Shown here in pieces: positions 33,924 through 43,223 of a stretch of 64,000 bases of DNA (its first letter is position 1; each line of letters starts with the position of its first letter). A program made the position numbers and the translations under genes. Origin of the DNA: Chromobacterium phragmitis (GTDB taxonomy: Bacteria > Pseudomonadota > Gammaproteobacteria > Burkholderiales > Chromobacteriaceae). The notes under the pieces were generated by a model. It was not told the origin of the DNA. It did not search any database and saw nothing but the letters and a program-made list of their open reading frames with translations. The DNA is taken from contig NZ_CP029495.1 of the NCBI RefSeq assembly GCF_003325475.1, positions 4,588,001 through 4,652,000 of the forward strand, written 5' to 3'.

Positions 33924-35191
33924 GGTTCTATTCCTAAGTCTTGCAATACCGCCGCGGCCGCGGCCGCGCCGCTGCGCGCCGCGCCCTCCAGCGTGGCCGG
34001 GTACTCGGGGTGCGTCCAATCCCCGGCCAGATAAATCCCTTTGAGCGCCGAACGCGCCGCCGGCCTGTCCAGGCCGACCTCGCTGGCGAAAGTCGCGCGT
34101 TTTTCCACAACCACCCGCCGCTGAACGGGATCGGGCAAATGCGGCGCGACGCGGCGCGCGTCCGCCAGCGCCCGCGCCGCCAACTCTCCGGCGTCCGGCA
34201 ACTCCGTCGGCGCGCTGAGCACCGCCGCCACCAGACCGGCCTCGCCGGCCAGCGCCTCGCGATCGAACAGCCAATCCATGCCGCCGCCGCTGACGCCCAG
34301 CATGGGCGCGGGCAGCCGCGGCGAAACGTCGAAGCGCAAGTAGACTGTGGCGATCGGCCAATAACGGAACGCCGCCAGCGCCGGCTTCAAGTCCGGCGCG
34401 TCCAGCAATTCCGCCGCATGGTAGGGCGCGACGGCGCTTATCACCGCATCATACCCTTCATCGTCCACCTTCGGCCCGTCCTCGCGCGAAACAATCCGCC
34501 CCGCGCGGCAGCCGGCTCGCAGCCGGGCGCCCCTTTCCGACAGCCAGCGCCAGGCCGGCTCGGGAAACAACGCGGACAGGCCTGCCGCCGGCAACAACAA
34601 ATCGCTGTCCTCGCGCCGACCGCCCAGGCTGTCGCGCAAGGTCGCAGCCAACACCCGCATCGACGCCGACTCCGGCGGCGTATTCAGCGCGGACAGGGCC
34701 ATGGGCCGCCAGAAGTCGTCGCGCAGCCTGCGGCTCTGGCCTTGCTCCGCCAACCACTCGGCCACGCTGCAATCGCGCGCCAACCGATAGCCTGCGCGCC
34801 GCAAGCCGTCCAGCGCGCGCGCCAGCCGCCACTTGTCTCGCCATCCGAGCCCCCGCGCCGCCAGCAAGCCAGCCGCCAGGTGCAGCGGCGCCGGCAGCCG
34901 GGGGCAATCCAGGCTCAAGCCCCCCTCCCGCCGCCATTGCAGCGGCCTGCGCAACAACAGTTGATCGGGATCGGCGCCGACAATCCGCATCAGGCGCAGG
35001 CATTCTGCATACGCGCCGAGCAGGATGTGCTGACCATTGTCAAACCTGCTCTCTCCGCGCCCGCTGCAACGCGCGCGGCCGCCGGGTTCGCGCCCGGCCT
35101 CATAGACGGTGACATCGGCATGCTCCGCCAGTTCCACCGCCGCGGCGAGCCCGGCCCAGCCGGCGCCCACCACCGCCACCCTGGGTCTCAC
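33920..35191 (-). CDS. hpnE: Hydroxysqualene dehydroxylase HpnE
   Basis: A 423-residue FAD-dependent amine-oxidase-like enzyme that reduces hydroxysqualene to squalene. The dinucleotide-binding motif VAVVGAGWAGLAAAVELAE lies at residues 5-23, and the C-terminal FAD segment GIYLAGDWTHPEYPATLEGA (about residues 387-406) matches phytoene-desaturase-type enzymes. It starts at GTG inside the hpnD stop (GTGA). Position in hpnC-hpnD-hpnE order makes the assignment strong. Confidence 0.92.
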   Translation of the reverse strand: MRPRVAVVGAGWAGLAAAVELAEHADVTVYEAGREPGGRARCSGRGESRFDNGQHILLGAYAECLRLMRIVGADPDQLLLRRPLQWRREGGLSLDCPRLPAPLHLAAGLLAARGLGWRDKWRLARALDGLRRAGYRLARDCSVAEWLAEQGQSRRLRDDFWRPMALSALNTPPESASMRVLAATLRDSLGGRREDSDLLLPAAGLSALFPEPAWRWLSERGARLRAGCRAGRIVSREDGPKVDDEGYDAVISAVAPYHAAELLDAPDLKPALAAFRYWPIATVYLRFDVSPRLPAPMLGVSGGGMDWLFDREALAGEAGLVAAVLSAPTELPDAGELAARALADARRVAPHLPDPVQRRVVVEKRATFASEVGLDRPAARSALKGIYLAGDWTHPEYPATLEGAARSGAAAAAAVLQDLGIEP

Positions 35192-36033
35192 GGCTTGTAG
35201 CCGAAAGTCCAGGTTTTCCAGGCCAGCCACAGCTTGCGGCCGGTTCCCAGCGACAGGCGCTGGTTCAGCACCTTGGCCGGACCATCCTGCTGGATTTCCC
35301 GCAGCGTGGCGCGGTAGATGGCCGCCATCAGGAGCCCCGGACGCTGCGATTTGCGGTCCGCCGCCGGCAGCAGCTCCCAGGCTTTGCGGTAATGCTCGTG
35401 CGCGCGCTCGATCTGGAACGCCATCAACCCCTTGAAGGCGTCGCTTTCCTCGTAATGGAGAATGTCCATCGCCGGGCAGTTGAAACGCTGCAGCTCGTCC
35501 ATCGGCAGGTAAATGCGATCGCGGCGGGCGTCTTCGCCCACATCGCGGATGATGTTGGTCAGCTGGAAGGCGATGCCCAACTCGTGCGCGTACTCCAGCG
35601 TGCGCTCGTCGGTGTAGCCGAAGATGCGCGCCGCCAGTTTGCCCACCACGCCGGCCGCCCGGTGGCAATACAGCAGCAAATCCTGGAAGCGCTGGTAGCG
35701 GACCATGCCCAGATCCATCTCCATGCCATCGACGATCTCCTCCAGCTCCGATTGCGGCAGCTGAAACGCCGGCAAATGCGGCAACAGCGCCTGCATCACC
35801 GGGTGATCGGCCTCCCCGCGATAGGCGCGCTGCACTTGGCCGCGCCACCAGGCCAGCTTGGCCTGGGCCACTCCCAGGTCATGGCATTCATCCACAGCGT
35901 CGTCCACCTCGCGGCAAAACGCGTATAGCGCGGTGATCGCGCGCCGCCGCTCTTCCGGCAGAAAACGGAAACTGTGATAGAAGCTGGAGCCGCTGGCCGC
36001 GGCCTTGTCCTCGCAATACTGATCGGGCGTCAC
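35188..36033 (-). CDS. hpnD: Presqualene diphosphate synthase HpnD
   Basis: A 281-residue trans-isoprenyl diphosphate synthase-like enzyme joining two farnesyl diphosphates to presqualene diphosphate. Two Asp-rich motifs are present: EVDDAVDE (about residues 42-49) and the QLTNIIRDVGEDARRDRIYLP region (in part, about residues 158-178). The GTG start follows GGAGAGGCGC. It is the middle gene of the squalene operon. Confidence 0.94.
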   Translation of the reverse strand: MTPDQYCEDKAAASGSSFYHSFRFLPEERRRAITALYAFCREVDDAVDECHDLGVAQAKLAWWRGQVQRAYRGEADHPVMQALLPHLPAFQLPQSELEEIVDGMEMDLGMVRYQRFQDLLLYCHRAAGVVGKLAARIFGYTDERTLEYAHELGIAFQLTNIIRDVGEDARRDRIYLPMDELQRFNCPAMDILHYEESDAFKGLMAFQIERAHEHYRKAWELLPAADRKSQRPGLLMAAIYRATLREIQQDGPAKVLNQRLSLGTGRKLWLAWKTWTFGYKP

Positions 36034-36097
36034 GCGCCTCTCCCCTGCTGTCGCCCGCCCGCTTGGCGGAAAGGCTCGTTTTCAGCGCCGCGCCGGC

Positions 36098-36910
36098 TCA
36101 TTTGGCCCGGCACGCCCGCCACATCATATATATCCAATCGCCAGCGCCCAGCGCGGGCCGCTGTCCGAACACGTCGCCGCCTGACGCGTGCAGCTTGTGC
36201 AAAATACGGTCGCCGCCCATCACGATCAGCCTCAGTTCCAACCCCAGCCGGCCGCGCAGCGTTCTTCCCAGCGGCGCGCCAGCCTGCAGCATCTTGCGCG
36301 TCCGCTCCACTTGGAACAGCATCAGCGCCCGCCACTTGGCGTCGGCGCGGCCGGCTGCGATCTGCGCCTCATCCACGCCGAAGCGCGCCAAATCCTCTTG
36401 CGGCAGGTAAACCCTGCCCTTGCCCCAATCCACCGCCGCATCCTGCCAAAAGTTGATCAGTTGCAAGGCGGTGCAGATGCCGTCGGCCTGCGCCAGGCTG
36501 CGCGGATCGGTCTCGCCGTACAACGCCAGCATCAGCCTGCCCACCGGATTGGCCGAACGGCGGCAGTAGTCGACCAGCTCGCCGAAGCTCTGGTAGCGCG
36601 TCTTGACCACATCCTGGCGGAAAGCGGACAGCAAGTCGCGCATCGGCTGCAGCGGCAACGCATGCGCTGCGACGGCCGCGGCAAGCGGGGCCATCAGCGC
36701 GATTCGCGTCGGCTCGCCAGCCGCGATGCGGTCCAGGTCCGCCTCTATGCGATCCAGCTCGGCCAAGCGCTCGGCGGGGGCCGCGTCGCCCTCGTCGGCC
36801 ACGTCGTCCGCGTAGCGGGCGAAACGGTAGATGGCGTGCACCGCGCGCCGCATCCGGCGCGGCAACAACAAGGAGCCCACCGGGAAATTCTCGTAATGGC
36901 CGACCGACAT
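36098..36910 (-). CDS. hpnC: Squalene synthase family protein HpnC
   Basis: A 270-residue homologue of HpnD that converts presqualene diphosphate to hydroxysqualene. Asp-rich motifs RYADDVADE (about residues 32-40) and LINFWQDAAVDWGKGRVYLP (about residues 149-168) are present. GGAGGGCGCG precedes the ATG. It is the first gene of hpnC-hpnD-hpnE. Squalene-hopene cyclase is not in the window, so hopanoid synthesis would need genes elsewhere. Confidence 0.93.
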   Translation of the reverse strand: MSVGHYENFPVGSLLLPRRMRRAVHAIYRFARYADDVADEGDAAPAERLAELDRIEADLDRIAAGEPTRIALMAPLAAAVAAHALPLQPMRDLLSAFRQDVVKTRYQSFGELVDYCRRSANPVGRLMLALYGETDPRSLAQADGICTALQLINFWQDAAVDWGKGRVYLPQEDLARFGVDEAQIAAGRADAKWRALMLFQVERTRKMLQAGAPLGRTLRGRLGLELRLIVMGGDRILHKLHASGGDVFGQRPALGAGDWIYMMWRACRAK

Positions 36911-37053
36911 CGCGCCCTCCTGCGCATCCGGGCCGCCGATTATACCCGACGCCTCCCCGCAGCGTCCCGCGCGCTGACATCGACATGCGACTATGTCCTA
37001 AAGCATTCCAACAAGCCTTGCCCGGCAATTTTCACTTTTTTCATCGCAAGGTG

Positions 37054-37082
37054 TTTACAATCGACAAAAACGCGAATAGAAT
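37054..37082 (+). promoter_or_regulatory. Probable sigma-70 promoter of tRNA-Ala
   Basis: TTTACA and TAGAAT separated by 17 bases, 32 bases upstream of the tRNA-Ala gene. Confidence 0.7.
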
Positions 37083-37114
37083 GCTCAGCACTGTGAACGC
37101 AGCGACGGACCAAC

Positions 37115-37190
<76 letters not shown>

Positions 37191-37213
37191 ACCGACTGCT
37201 TCACAATGAAACC

Positions 37214-37236
37214 AGCCCGCTCGCGCGGGCTTTTTT
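37214..37236 (+). terminator. Terminator of tRNA-Ala
   Basis: Arms AGCCCGC and GCGGGCT with a four-base loop and six T. Confidence 0.85.
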
Positions 37237-37301
37237 CATTGCGCTCCGCCATCCGGGCCGCCGGAGAATTCGAGACTGCCCGCCAGCGCCCATCCGCGCA
37301 A

Positions 37302-37326
37302 AAAAGCCGGACCTCGGCCGGCTTTT
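37302..37326 (-). terminator. Terminator of the 680-residue ORF
   Basis: Arms AAAAGCCGG and CCGGCTTTT with a seven-base loop. Symmetric A and T runs allow action in both directions; it sits eight bases past the reverse-strand gene. Confidence 0.75.
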
Positions 37327-37333
37327 CCATCCA

Positions 37334-39376
37334 TCAAGACCGGCTCAGCCACAAGCCGCCCAAAGACGCGCCACCGCCGCCGCTCTTGGCCGCCTCGGCC
37401 AGCCTGGCCTCGTAAGCCTCCCTCACCCCTGCCGGCACGCCGCGGACCGGCGTGGCCGATTCGGCCAAACGCTCGCGCAATGCGCCGCCCAGAGCATCGG
37501 CAAATGCTTCGCGCGCAGCCCCGTCCGCCACCGCCTCGGCCTGCCGCGACAAATCCTCCGGCAGCCGCAAACGCGCGAGCCTGGCCTGAAAAGCCGGCAA
37601 GTTCTCAGACGTCAAACGCTCCAGCATCGGCAGCAGATCCTTCTTCAGCATATCCTCTGCCACCTGCTCGACAAATCGCTGGCCATCCAGGCGCCGCAAG
37701 GCGATCGACTCCTGAATGAAACCCGAAGCATCGCTCTCGGCCAGATCAGGATGCCGCATGGCAAGACCCGCCCGGAGCATGGTGCGGTTGTCGTTGGTGA
37801 AATTATTCTCGCCATTGCCGACATAGGCCGGCATCAGGCCGGACAAGGCAGCGGATGCCGCCTTTACCGTGCCCAGCTGCGGCGACACTACCACGGAAGC
37901 CACTTCGGCGCCCACCTGGTTTTCCACTTCCCGCACGACGCCGCGGGAGCTTGTCTTGGCGAAATAATCGCGGGCGGCGAGAAAATCCCTCACCAGGCTG
38001 CCCAGCACATCCCAATCCGCGCGCGCGCCGCCCTCCGGCCGCATGGCCAGCAGCCCGGCCTCGATTTCCGCCGCGGACGCCCCTCCCAGCAGCATATTCG
38101 ACAACGCCTCGCCCCCCGCTCCAGGCAAACGGTCCAATTGGCCCAGGATGCGTTCGGCGGCATGATCCAGATAGGTATGCTGCACCCGGCCCGCCAGTTG
38201 CGCCACCGCGGCGCCGACGACAACCAAGCCGCCATCGCTGTTCGCGCCACGACTCTGCAGGCCGAGGACGGTGCGGAAAGGCTGGTCGCTGTAAACCTGG
38301 TCATAATCGTAAACCGGCTCCAGCTGCGATGCGATTTCACCCAGCATGGTGCCGGCGCTGCCCGGCTTGTTGATGTCCTGCCCCAGCGCGTAGACGTAGT
38401 AGTCGGCCTGCAAGCGTTGCGCAGCCTGCGATACGCCGCCTCCCGGCGCGGTATAGCTCAGACTCATCCCGCCAGCCTCCGCCGGCGAGATCTCCAAGGC
38501 ATCCACTTTATGCAGCGCAGTGCCAGCCAACTCCGGCGCGAATTTCAGCTGATTGCCATCCAGCAGCACTGGCGCGGTGGTGCGCACAAACCAAGCCACC
38601 TTGGCGCCCAGCTCGCCCGCGCGCTCCACTGCATCGATGCCGGCATTGGGCCCATGGACCACCACGGTTTTTCCGGCGAAACGGGATGGATCCGCGTCGC
38701 TGGCGCGCATGAACTCGTCCAGATCCATCACCTTGCCGCGCAAGGCCTCCGGCTGGGTCAGACGAATATTGCCCAGGCGCTTTTCCGCCTCAGTTTGCGG
38801 CGCGGCCTGATTCCAGATGCTGGTATGCGGCCCCGCGCCCGCGCCCAGCACGACTTGGCGGCTATCCAGCACTCTGCCGTCGTCCAGCGTCAGGCGGAAG
38901 CAGCCGTCGTCGAGACGGCTGATGTCTTTCACCTGCGCCTCCAGGCGCTCGGCGCCCAGCGACTCCAGCCTGCCGATCTGCCGGCCATTGCCGGCGGCGA
39001 ATTCGCCGCGATCGGCATAGCCGGGGTCGTAAGCCGGCGCGCGCTCGCCCCACTGCCCGATGATTTCGCTCTGATGGTTGATGTAGCCTTGACCGCGCAC
39101 CGACGGCGACCACGCGTCCTCGATGCCGATCACGCTGACCTTGCCCAGCAACGGCTGATCGTCCTCGCCCCCTTCGAAGCGGCCCGACATTTCATTGGCG
39201 AGATAGGCGATGCTGCTGCCCGCGCCGATGAAAGTCACCTCGCGCAAGCGGTGTGGATCCAGCCCAAAGCCGGCATCCCCCACCTTTCCGCTTTCCGCCG
39301 CGCCTTGCGCGCGGCCTGACTGCTGCGCGGAGCCGGCCGAACCTGCCGGAAGATGCAGTCTATGTCCGATGAGCAT
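37334..39376 (-). CDS. Flavoprotein-like FAD/NAD(P)-binding protein with unknown C-terminal domain
   Basis: A 680-residue protein of unknown role. The first 40 residues are polar, Ser/Gly/Ala/Gln-rich and likely disordered. A dinucleotide-binding motif FIGAGSSIAYLA follows (about residues 49-60), then a second Rossmann-type motif VVHGPNAGIDAVERAG (about residues 238-253) and YALGQD near residue 335, the layout of class B flavoprotein monooxygenase-like proteins. Residues from about 400 onward are helical with no recognised domain. GGGAGAAG precedes the ATG. It is monocistronic. Possibilities include a secondary-metabolism enzyme or an exported effector; neither is shown by context. Confidence 0.65.
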   Translation of the reverse strand: MLIGHRLHLPAGSAGSAQQSGRAQGAAESGKVGDAGFGLDPHRLREVTFIGAGSSIAYLANEMSGRFEGGEDDQPLLGKVSVIGIEDAWSPSVRGQGYINHQSEIIGQWGERAPAYDPGYADRGEFAAGNGRQIGRLESLGAERLEAQVKDISRLDDGCFRLTLDDGRVLDSRQVVLGAGAGPHTSIWNQAAPQTEAEKRLGNIRLTQPEALRGKVMDLDEFMRASDADPSRFAGKTVVVHGPNAGIDAVERAGELGAKVAWFVRTTAPVLLDGNQLKFAPELAGTALHKVDALEISPAEAGGMSLSYTAPGGGVSQAAQRLQADYYVYALGQDINKPGSAGTMLGEIASQLEPVYDYDQVYSDQPFRTVLGLQSRGANSDGGLVVVGAAVAQLAGRVQHTYLDHAAERILGQLDRLPGAGGEALSNMLLGGASAAEIEAGLLAMRPEGGARADWDVLGSLVRDFLAARDYFAKTSSRGVVREVENQVGAEVASVVVSPQLGTVKAASAALSGLMPAYVGNGENNFTNDNRTMLRAGLAMRHPDLAESDASGFIQESIALRRLDGQRFVEQVAEDMLKKDLLPMLERLTSENLPAFQARLARLRLPEDLSRQAEAVADGAAREAFADALGGALRERLAESATPVRGVPAGVREAYEARLAEAAKSGGGGASLGGLWLSRS

Positions 39377-39462
39377 TTTCTTCTCCCTGTGTTGATACGG
39401 TCGTTTTACCTATCGGCCCCACCGGGAAATATAAAAATTTGCTCATCCATACCGTCAACAGC

Positions 39463-40230
39463 TCAAATCTGCACCAGATCCCTGGCGCCCGCCGTCAGCG
39501 TGGAAACATACTCCGCCGTGCGCGCCTCGCGCGGCGCGCCGAATATCTGCGCGGCGGAGCCCGCCTCGACCACGCGGCCGTTTTCCAGAAACACCACGTC
39601 GCGGGCGACGCTGGAAGCCAGACGCAGATCGTGCGTGGCCATCAGCATGGTGACGCCGTCGGCGGCCAGCTGGCGCAACACCGCCACCACTTCCGCGGCC
39701 AACTCCGGGTCCAGCGCCGACGTCGGCTCGTCGCACAGCAAGAGCTGCGGCGACGGCGCCAGCGCGCGGGCGATCGCCACCCGCTGCTGCTGTCCGCCGG
39801 ACAGCGTGGACGGCCAGGCGTCGGCCTTATGCGCCATGCCCACCTTGTCCAGCAACTCGCGCGCCCGCGCCTCCGCCTTGTCCCGCGGCCAGCGCTGCAC
39901 GGTCAGCAGTCCTTCCATCACGTTCTGCAGCACGGTCTGATGCGGAAACAGCTGGAAGCTCTGGAACACCATGCCGGTGACGCGGCGCACGCGCAGGATG
40001 GCGTCGCGGGACAACTTCCTGCCGGGTTCGAAACGCAAGGTCTCGCCGGCCAGCTGCAGCTCGCCGGCATCCGGCGTCTCCAGCAGATTGGCGCAGCGCA
40101 GCAGCGTGCTCTTGCCGCTGCCGGACGGGCCGATCAGCGCAGTGACGCCGCCCTCGGCCAGCTCCAGGCCGACATCATGCAGCACGGTCTGCCCGCCGAA
40201 GGATTTGACGATACGACTCAGCTTGATCAT
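39463..40230 (-). CDS. Polar amino-acid ABC transporter ATPase
   Basis: A 255-residue ATPase of the GlnQ/HisP type: Walker A GPSGSGKST (about residues 35-43), signature LSGGQQQR (about residues 142-149) and Walker B LLCDEPTSALD. It is coupled by ATGA overlap to the permease gene and is the last gene of the three-gene transporter. L-cystine or another polar amino acid is the likely substrate, judged from the binding protein. Confidence 0.92.
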   Translation of the reverse strand: MIKLSRIVKSFGGQTVLHDVGLELAEGGVTALIGPSGSGKSTLLRCANLLETPDAGELQLAGETLRFEPGRKLSRDAILRVRRVTGMVFQSFQLFPHQTVLQNVMEGLLTVQRWPRDKAEARARELLDKVGMAHKADAWPSTLSGGQQQRVAIARALAPSPQLLLCDEPTSALDPELAAEVVAVLRQLAADGVTMLMATHDLRLASSVARDVVFLENGRVVEAGSAAQIFGAPREARTAEYVSTLTAGARDLVQI

Positions 40231-40907
40231 GACGCGACCCCTACCGGCGCCACGTGCCGGTCAAAACGTTTTTCCAACCGTTCCTGCAGCCAGGTCAATA
40301 CGGTGCTCAACAACAGATAGATCAGCGCGGTCTCCAGATACAGCAGCAGCGGCTCGTAAGTGGTGGCCGCGATGCGCTGCGCCGCCTGGAACATTTCAGG
40401 CACCGTCAGCACCGCCGCCAGCGAAGTGTCCTTCACCAGCGAGATGAAGGAGTTGGCCAGCGGCGGCACCGCCACCCTGCCCGCCTGCGGCAGGATGGTG
40501 CGGCGCATCGCCTGCGACCAGCTCATGCCCAGCGAATACGCCGCCTCCCATTGAGCCTTCGGCACCGACGAAATCGCGGCGCGTATTACTTCCGAGGTGT
40601 AGGCGCCTACGCTGAGCACGAAGCCGAGCAGCGCCGCCGGGAACGGATCGAACACGATGCCGACCCGCGGCAAGCCGTAAAAGATCACGAACAGCTGCAC
40701 CAGCAGCGGCGTGCCGCGCACCAGCCAGGAATAGCCGCGCACCAGCAAAACCAGCGGGCGCGGCCCGAACAGCCGGACCAAGGCCACCGCCAGGCCCAGC
40801 GCCAGGCCGCCGGCGAAAGACAACAGCGTCAGCGGCACGGTGAATACCAGGCCTGCATACAAAAGGGACGGCAGCGAATCCGCCATCAACTGCAACCACG
40901 GGGGCAT
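40227..40907 (-). CDS. Polar amino-acid ABC transporter permease
   Basis: A 226-residue HisM/GlnP-type inner-membrane permease with about five spans. The RGTPLLVQLFVIFYGLP segment (about residues 63-79) and EAAYSLGMSWSQAMRRTILPQA, the EAA loop (in part, about residues 121-140), identify the family. GAGGAG precedes the ATG. It lies 14 bases after the binding-protein gene. Confidence 0.93.
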   Translation of the reverse strand: MPPWLQLMADSLPSLLYAGLVFTVPLTLLSFAGGLALGLAVALVRLFGPRPLVLLVRGYSWLVRGTPLLVQLFVIFYGLPRVGIVFDPFPAALLGFVLSVGAYTSEVIRAAISSVPKAQWEAAYSLGMSWSQAMRRTILPQAGRVAVPPLANSFISLVKDTSLAAVLTVPEMFQAAQRIAATTYEPLLLYLETALIYLLLSTVLTWLQERLEKRFDRHVAPVGVAS

Positions 40908-40921
40908 TGCCGCTCCTCAAC

Positions 40922-41686
40922 TCAGCGCGACACGTCCGCGCCGAAATACTTGCGCGAAATCTTCTGATAGGTGCCGTCGGCCTTGATCGAGGCCAGCGCC
41001 TTGTCGATGGCGGCCTTCAGCTCCGGGTTGCCCTTGCGCAGCAGCACGCCGGACGCGTCGCCGTTAGCCTCGGTGGCGGCCACTTTCAGGCGGGACTTGG
41101 GCTGCTTCTTCTTGAAGTCCAGGAAGGACAAGCTGTCGTTGATGGTGGTCTCCACCCGGCCGGACTCCAGCAACGCGACTGATTCATTGAAACCCTGGGT
41201 CGGAACGATCTCGGCGCCGTAGCGCTGCGCCAGCTTGCCGAAGTTGCTGGTCAGGGTGTTGGCCGACTTGCGGCCCTTCAGGTCCTCGAAACGCTTGATG
41301 TCGCGGTTGTCGTCGCGGACGATCAGCACCGCCTTGGAGACGATGTAGGGAACGGAGAAGTCGTATTTGACCTTGCGCGCGTCGGTGATCGCCACCTCGT
41401 TGATCACCACGTCGTAGCGCTTGACGTCCAGGCCGGCGATCAGGCCGTCCCACTTGCCTTCGACGAATTGCGGCTTGACGCCCAGCTTGGCGGCGATCGC
41501 CTGGCCTATCTCCACGTCGAAGCCGGTCAGGCCGCCCGCGGCGTCATGATAGGTGAAGGGCGCGTAAGTGCCCTCGGTGCCGATCTTCAGCACGCCGGCC
41601 TTGCGGATGTCGGCCAGATCGTCGGCATGAGCCACGGCACCGGCCGCGGCAAAAATCAGCGCGAACGCTGCGTTCAGTTTCTTCAC
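40922..41686 (-). CDS. Periplasmic amino-acid-binding protein (cystine-like)
   Basis: A 254-residue family-3 binding protein with a signal peptide (cleavage near AHA-DD, residue 20). VLKIGTEGTYAPFTYHD and GFDVEIGQAIAAKLG resemble cystine-binding FliY/TcyJ proteins, and VINEVAITDARK is typical of that subgroup. The start is GTG, eight bases after GGAG. It is the first gene of the SBP-permease-ATPase operon. Confidence 0.9.
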   Translation of the reverse strand: MKKLNAAFALIFAAAGAVAHADDLADIRKAGVLKIGTEGTYAPFTYHDAAGGLTGFDVEIGQAIAAKLGVKPQFVEGKWDGLIAGLDVKRYDVVINEVAITDARKVKYDFSVPYIVSKAVLIVRDDNRDIKRFEDLKGRKSANTLTSNFGKLAQRYGAEIVPTQGFNESVALLESGRVETTINDSLSFLDFKKKQPKSRLKVAATEANGDASGVLLRKGNPELKAAIDKALASIKADGTYQKISRKYFGADVSR

Positions 41687-41988
41687 TTTCGATTCTCCAA
41701 AATACGGCATCCCAGCCGGAATATCGGCCAGCCACTGAGACACCATATCAGTCGAAAATTAGAACACTAAGTAATATTATTTTACTTTATTATTCCATTT
41801 AGCAATTAAAATACCCAAAATGCCTTTCCATTGCGCCGCAAACAACGGAACGGCCAATCAAAACGGGTAAAACCTGCATTTTTCCAAAATATTTTCACAA
41901 ACCGCTTGCACGGCCAAATTGGTCAAGGTATAGTTCGCCTCCTGTCGAGACCGAACGGTCGGCGCGAAAGCGAAATCGATGGATATGT
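41687..41988. other. AT-rich intergenic region upstream of the tRNA array
   Basis: 302 bases, far more AT-rich than its surroundings. It holds the leader of the amino-acid transporter operon on the reverse strand and the tRNA promoter near its right end. No ORF is convincing. AT-rich tracts at about 41760-41815 could be an upstream promoter element or a silencing-protein target. Confidence 0.5.
41906..41934 (+). promoter_or_regulatory. Promoter of the tRNA array
   Basis: TTGCAC and TATAGT separated by exactly 17 bases, ending 54 bases before the first tRNA. AT-rich sequence lies upstream, suiting a strong stable-RNA promoter. Confidence 0.8.
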
Positions 41989-42064
<76 letters not shown>

Positions 42065-42072
42065 ACAATTCA

Positions 42073-42148
42073 GTCCCCATCGTCTAGAGGCCTAGGACAC
42101 CGCCCTTTCACGGCGATAACCGGGGTTCGACTCCCCGTGGGGACGCCA
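42073..42148 (+). tRNA. tRNA-Glu(TTC)
   Basis: 76 bases with encoded CCA. The anticodon loop CTTTCAC gives TTC. Second gene of the array, 8 bases after tRNA-Ala. Confidence 0.96.
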
Positions 42149-42159
42149 TAGTTTCATGT

Positions 42160-42235
<76 letters not shown>

Positions 42236-42254
42236 CAATACAATTCAGAAGTAA

Positions 42255-42330
42255 GTCCCTATCGTCTAGAGGCCTAGGACACTGCCCTTTCACGGCGGCA
42301 ACCGGGGTTCGAATCCCCGTGGGGACGCCA
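42255..42330 (+). tRNA. tRNA-Glu(TTC)
   Basis: 76 bases with encoded CCA, anticodon TTC. It differs from the first tRNA-Glu at several stem and loop positions, e.g. base 6 is T instead of C, forming a G-U pair; pairing is kept. Confidence 0.96.
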
Positions 42331-42337
42331 GCATACT

Positions 42338-42413
<76 letters not shown>

Positions 42414-42420
42414 GTTAAAA

Positions 42421-42449
42421 AGCCGAAATCTTATGATTTCGGCTTTTTT
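42421..42449 (+). terminator. Terminator of the tRNA array
   Basis: Perfect ten-base arms AGCCGAAATC and GATTTCGGCT with a TTAT loop, then six T. Confidence 0.9.
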
Positions 42450-42483
42450 CTTTTTATTTATCAAAATTACACCAAAATAGAAA

Positions 42484-42501
42484 TTGGCGCCGCAGCGCCA
42501 A
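42484..42501 (-). terminator. Terminator of the flgM-flgN-glucosaminidase operon
   Basis: Arms TTGGCGC and GCGCCAA with a four-base loop. On the reverse strand the T-rich TTTCTATTTT follows. It faces the tRNA terminator about 40 bases away. Confidence 0.7.
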
Positions 42502-42532
42502 CCACTCCGCGGCTCACCGCCGCAAGCCGGAC

Positions 42533-43222
42533 CTAGCGCGCGCCCCGGCGAAACAGCCGCGCCACGCCCGCCAGTTTGGACGCGTAGTCCGGGTCCGTGG
42601 CATAGCCGCCCCGCGCCAACGCCGAGGCGAAAGCCTCCGCGTCGCCGCCCACACCCAACGCCGCCCGGTAGCGAGGATTCGACGCCAGCAGGTTCGCGTA
42701 GTCGTCGAACGCCGCCCGGTAATCGGGATACGCGCGAAACGACTCTACCCGACTCTGCTTCTGGCCATGAATGAACTCGGTAGTCATCGCCGCCGCCGCG
42801 TCGCCTCGCCAGCGCGAATCAGCCTTGATGCCGAACAGATTGTGGCTATTGCTTCCATCGCCGCGCACCAGCGGCTTGCGCCCCCAACCCGACTCCAGCG
42901 CGGCATGCGCCAGAATGACATCCGGCGCCACGCCCAGGCGCGCCGCCGCAGCCTGCGCATGCGGCAGCATTTCCTCCACGAAAGCCTGCTTGTCTTTCGG
43001 CGCGAAGGCAGCATCGATCGCTCCCCCTCCCAGCTGCTGGCGAACCCGCCAGGCCTCCGGAGACAAGGCAGGAACCGCGCCCGCCTCGCCATTGGCGATA
43101 TAACGCTCCACTTCGGAGCGCACGCCGGCGAATTGTTCGGCAAAACCAGCGCCGTCGGACGGCAAGTCCAGCGGCAAAGCCACTCTGTTCGCCCCCCAGC
43201 CCGCAGCCGGCGCGCCATCCAT
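42533..43222 (-). CDS. Stand-alone flagellar-type glucosaminidase (FlgJ C-terminal-like)
   Basis: A 229-residue protein consisting mainly of a glucosaminidase domain (about residues 70-225), with EEMLPHAQAAAARLGVAPDV and LAHAALESGWGRK, the catalytic Glu being in ALESGWG. This matches the C-terminal half of FlgJ, which cuts peptidoglycan for rod passage. The N-terminal rod-capping half of FlgJ is absent, and no signal peptide is visible, so export may go through the flagellar apparatus. The ATG lies one base after the flgN stop, so translational coupling is likely. Confidence 0.82.
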   Translation of the reverse strand: MDGAPAAGWGANRVALPLDLPSDGAGFAEQFAGVRSEVERYIANGEAGAVPALSPEAWRVRQQLGGGAIDAAFAPKDKQAFVEEMLPHAQAAAARLGVAPDVILAHAALESGWGRKPLVRGDGSNSHNLFGIKADSRWRGDAAAAMTTEFIHGQKQSRVESFRAYPDYRAAFDDYANLLASNPRYRAALGVGGDAEAFASALARGGYATDPDYASKLAGVARLFRRGAR

Positions 43223-43223
43223 G

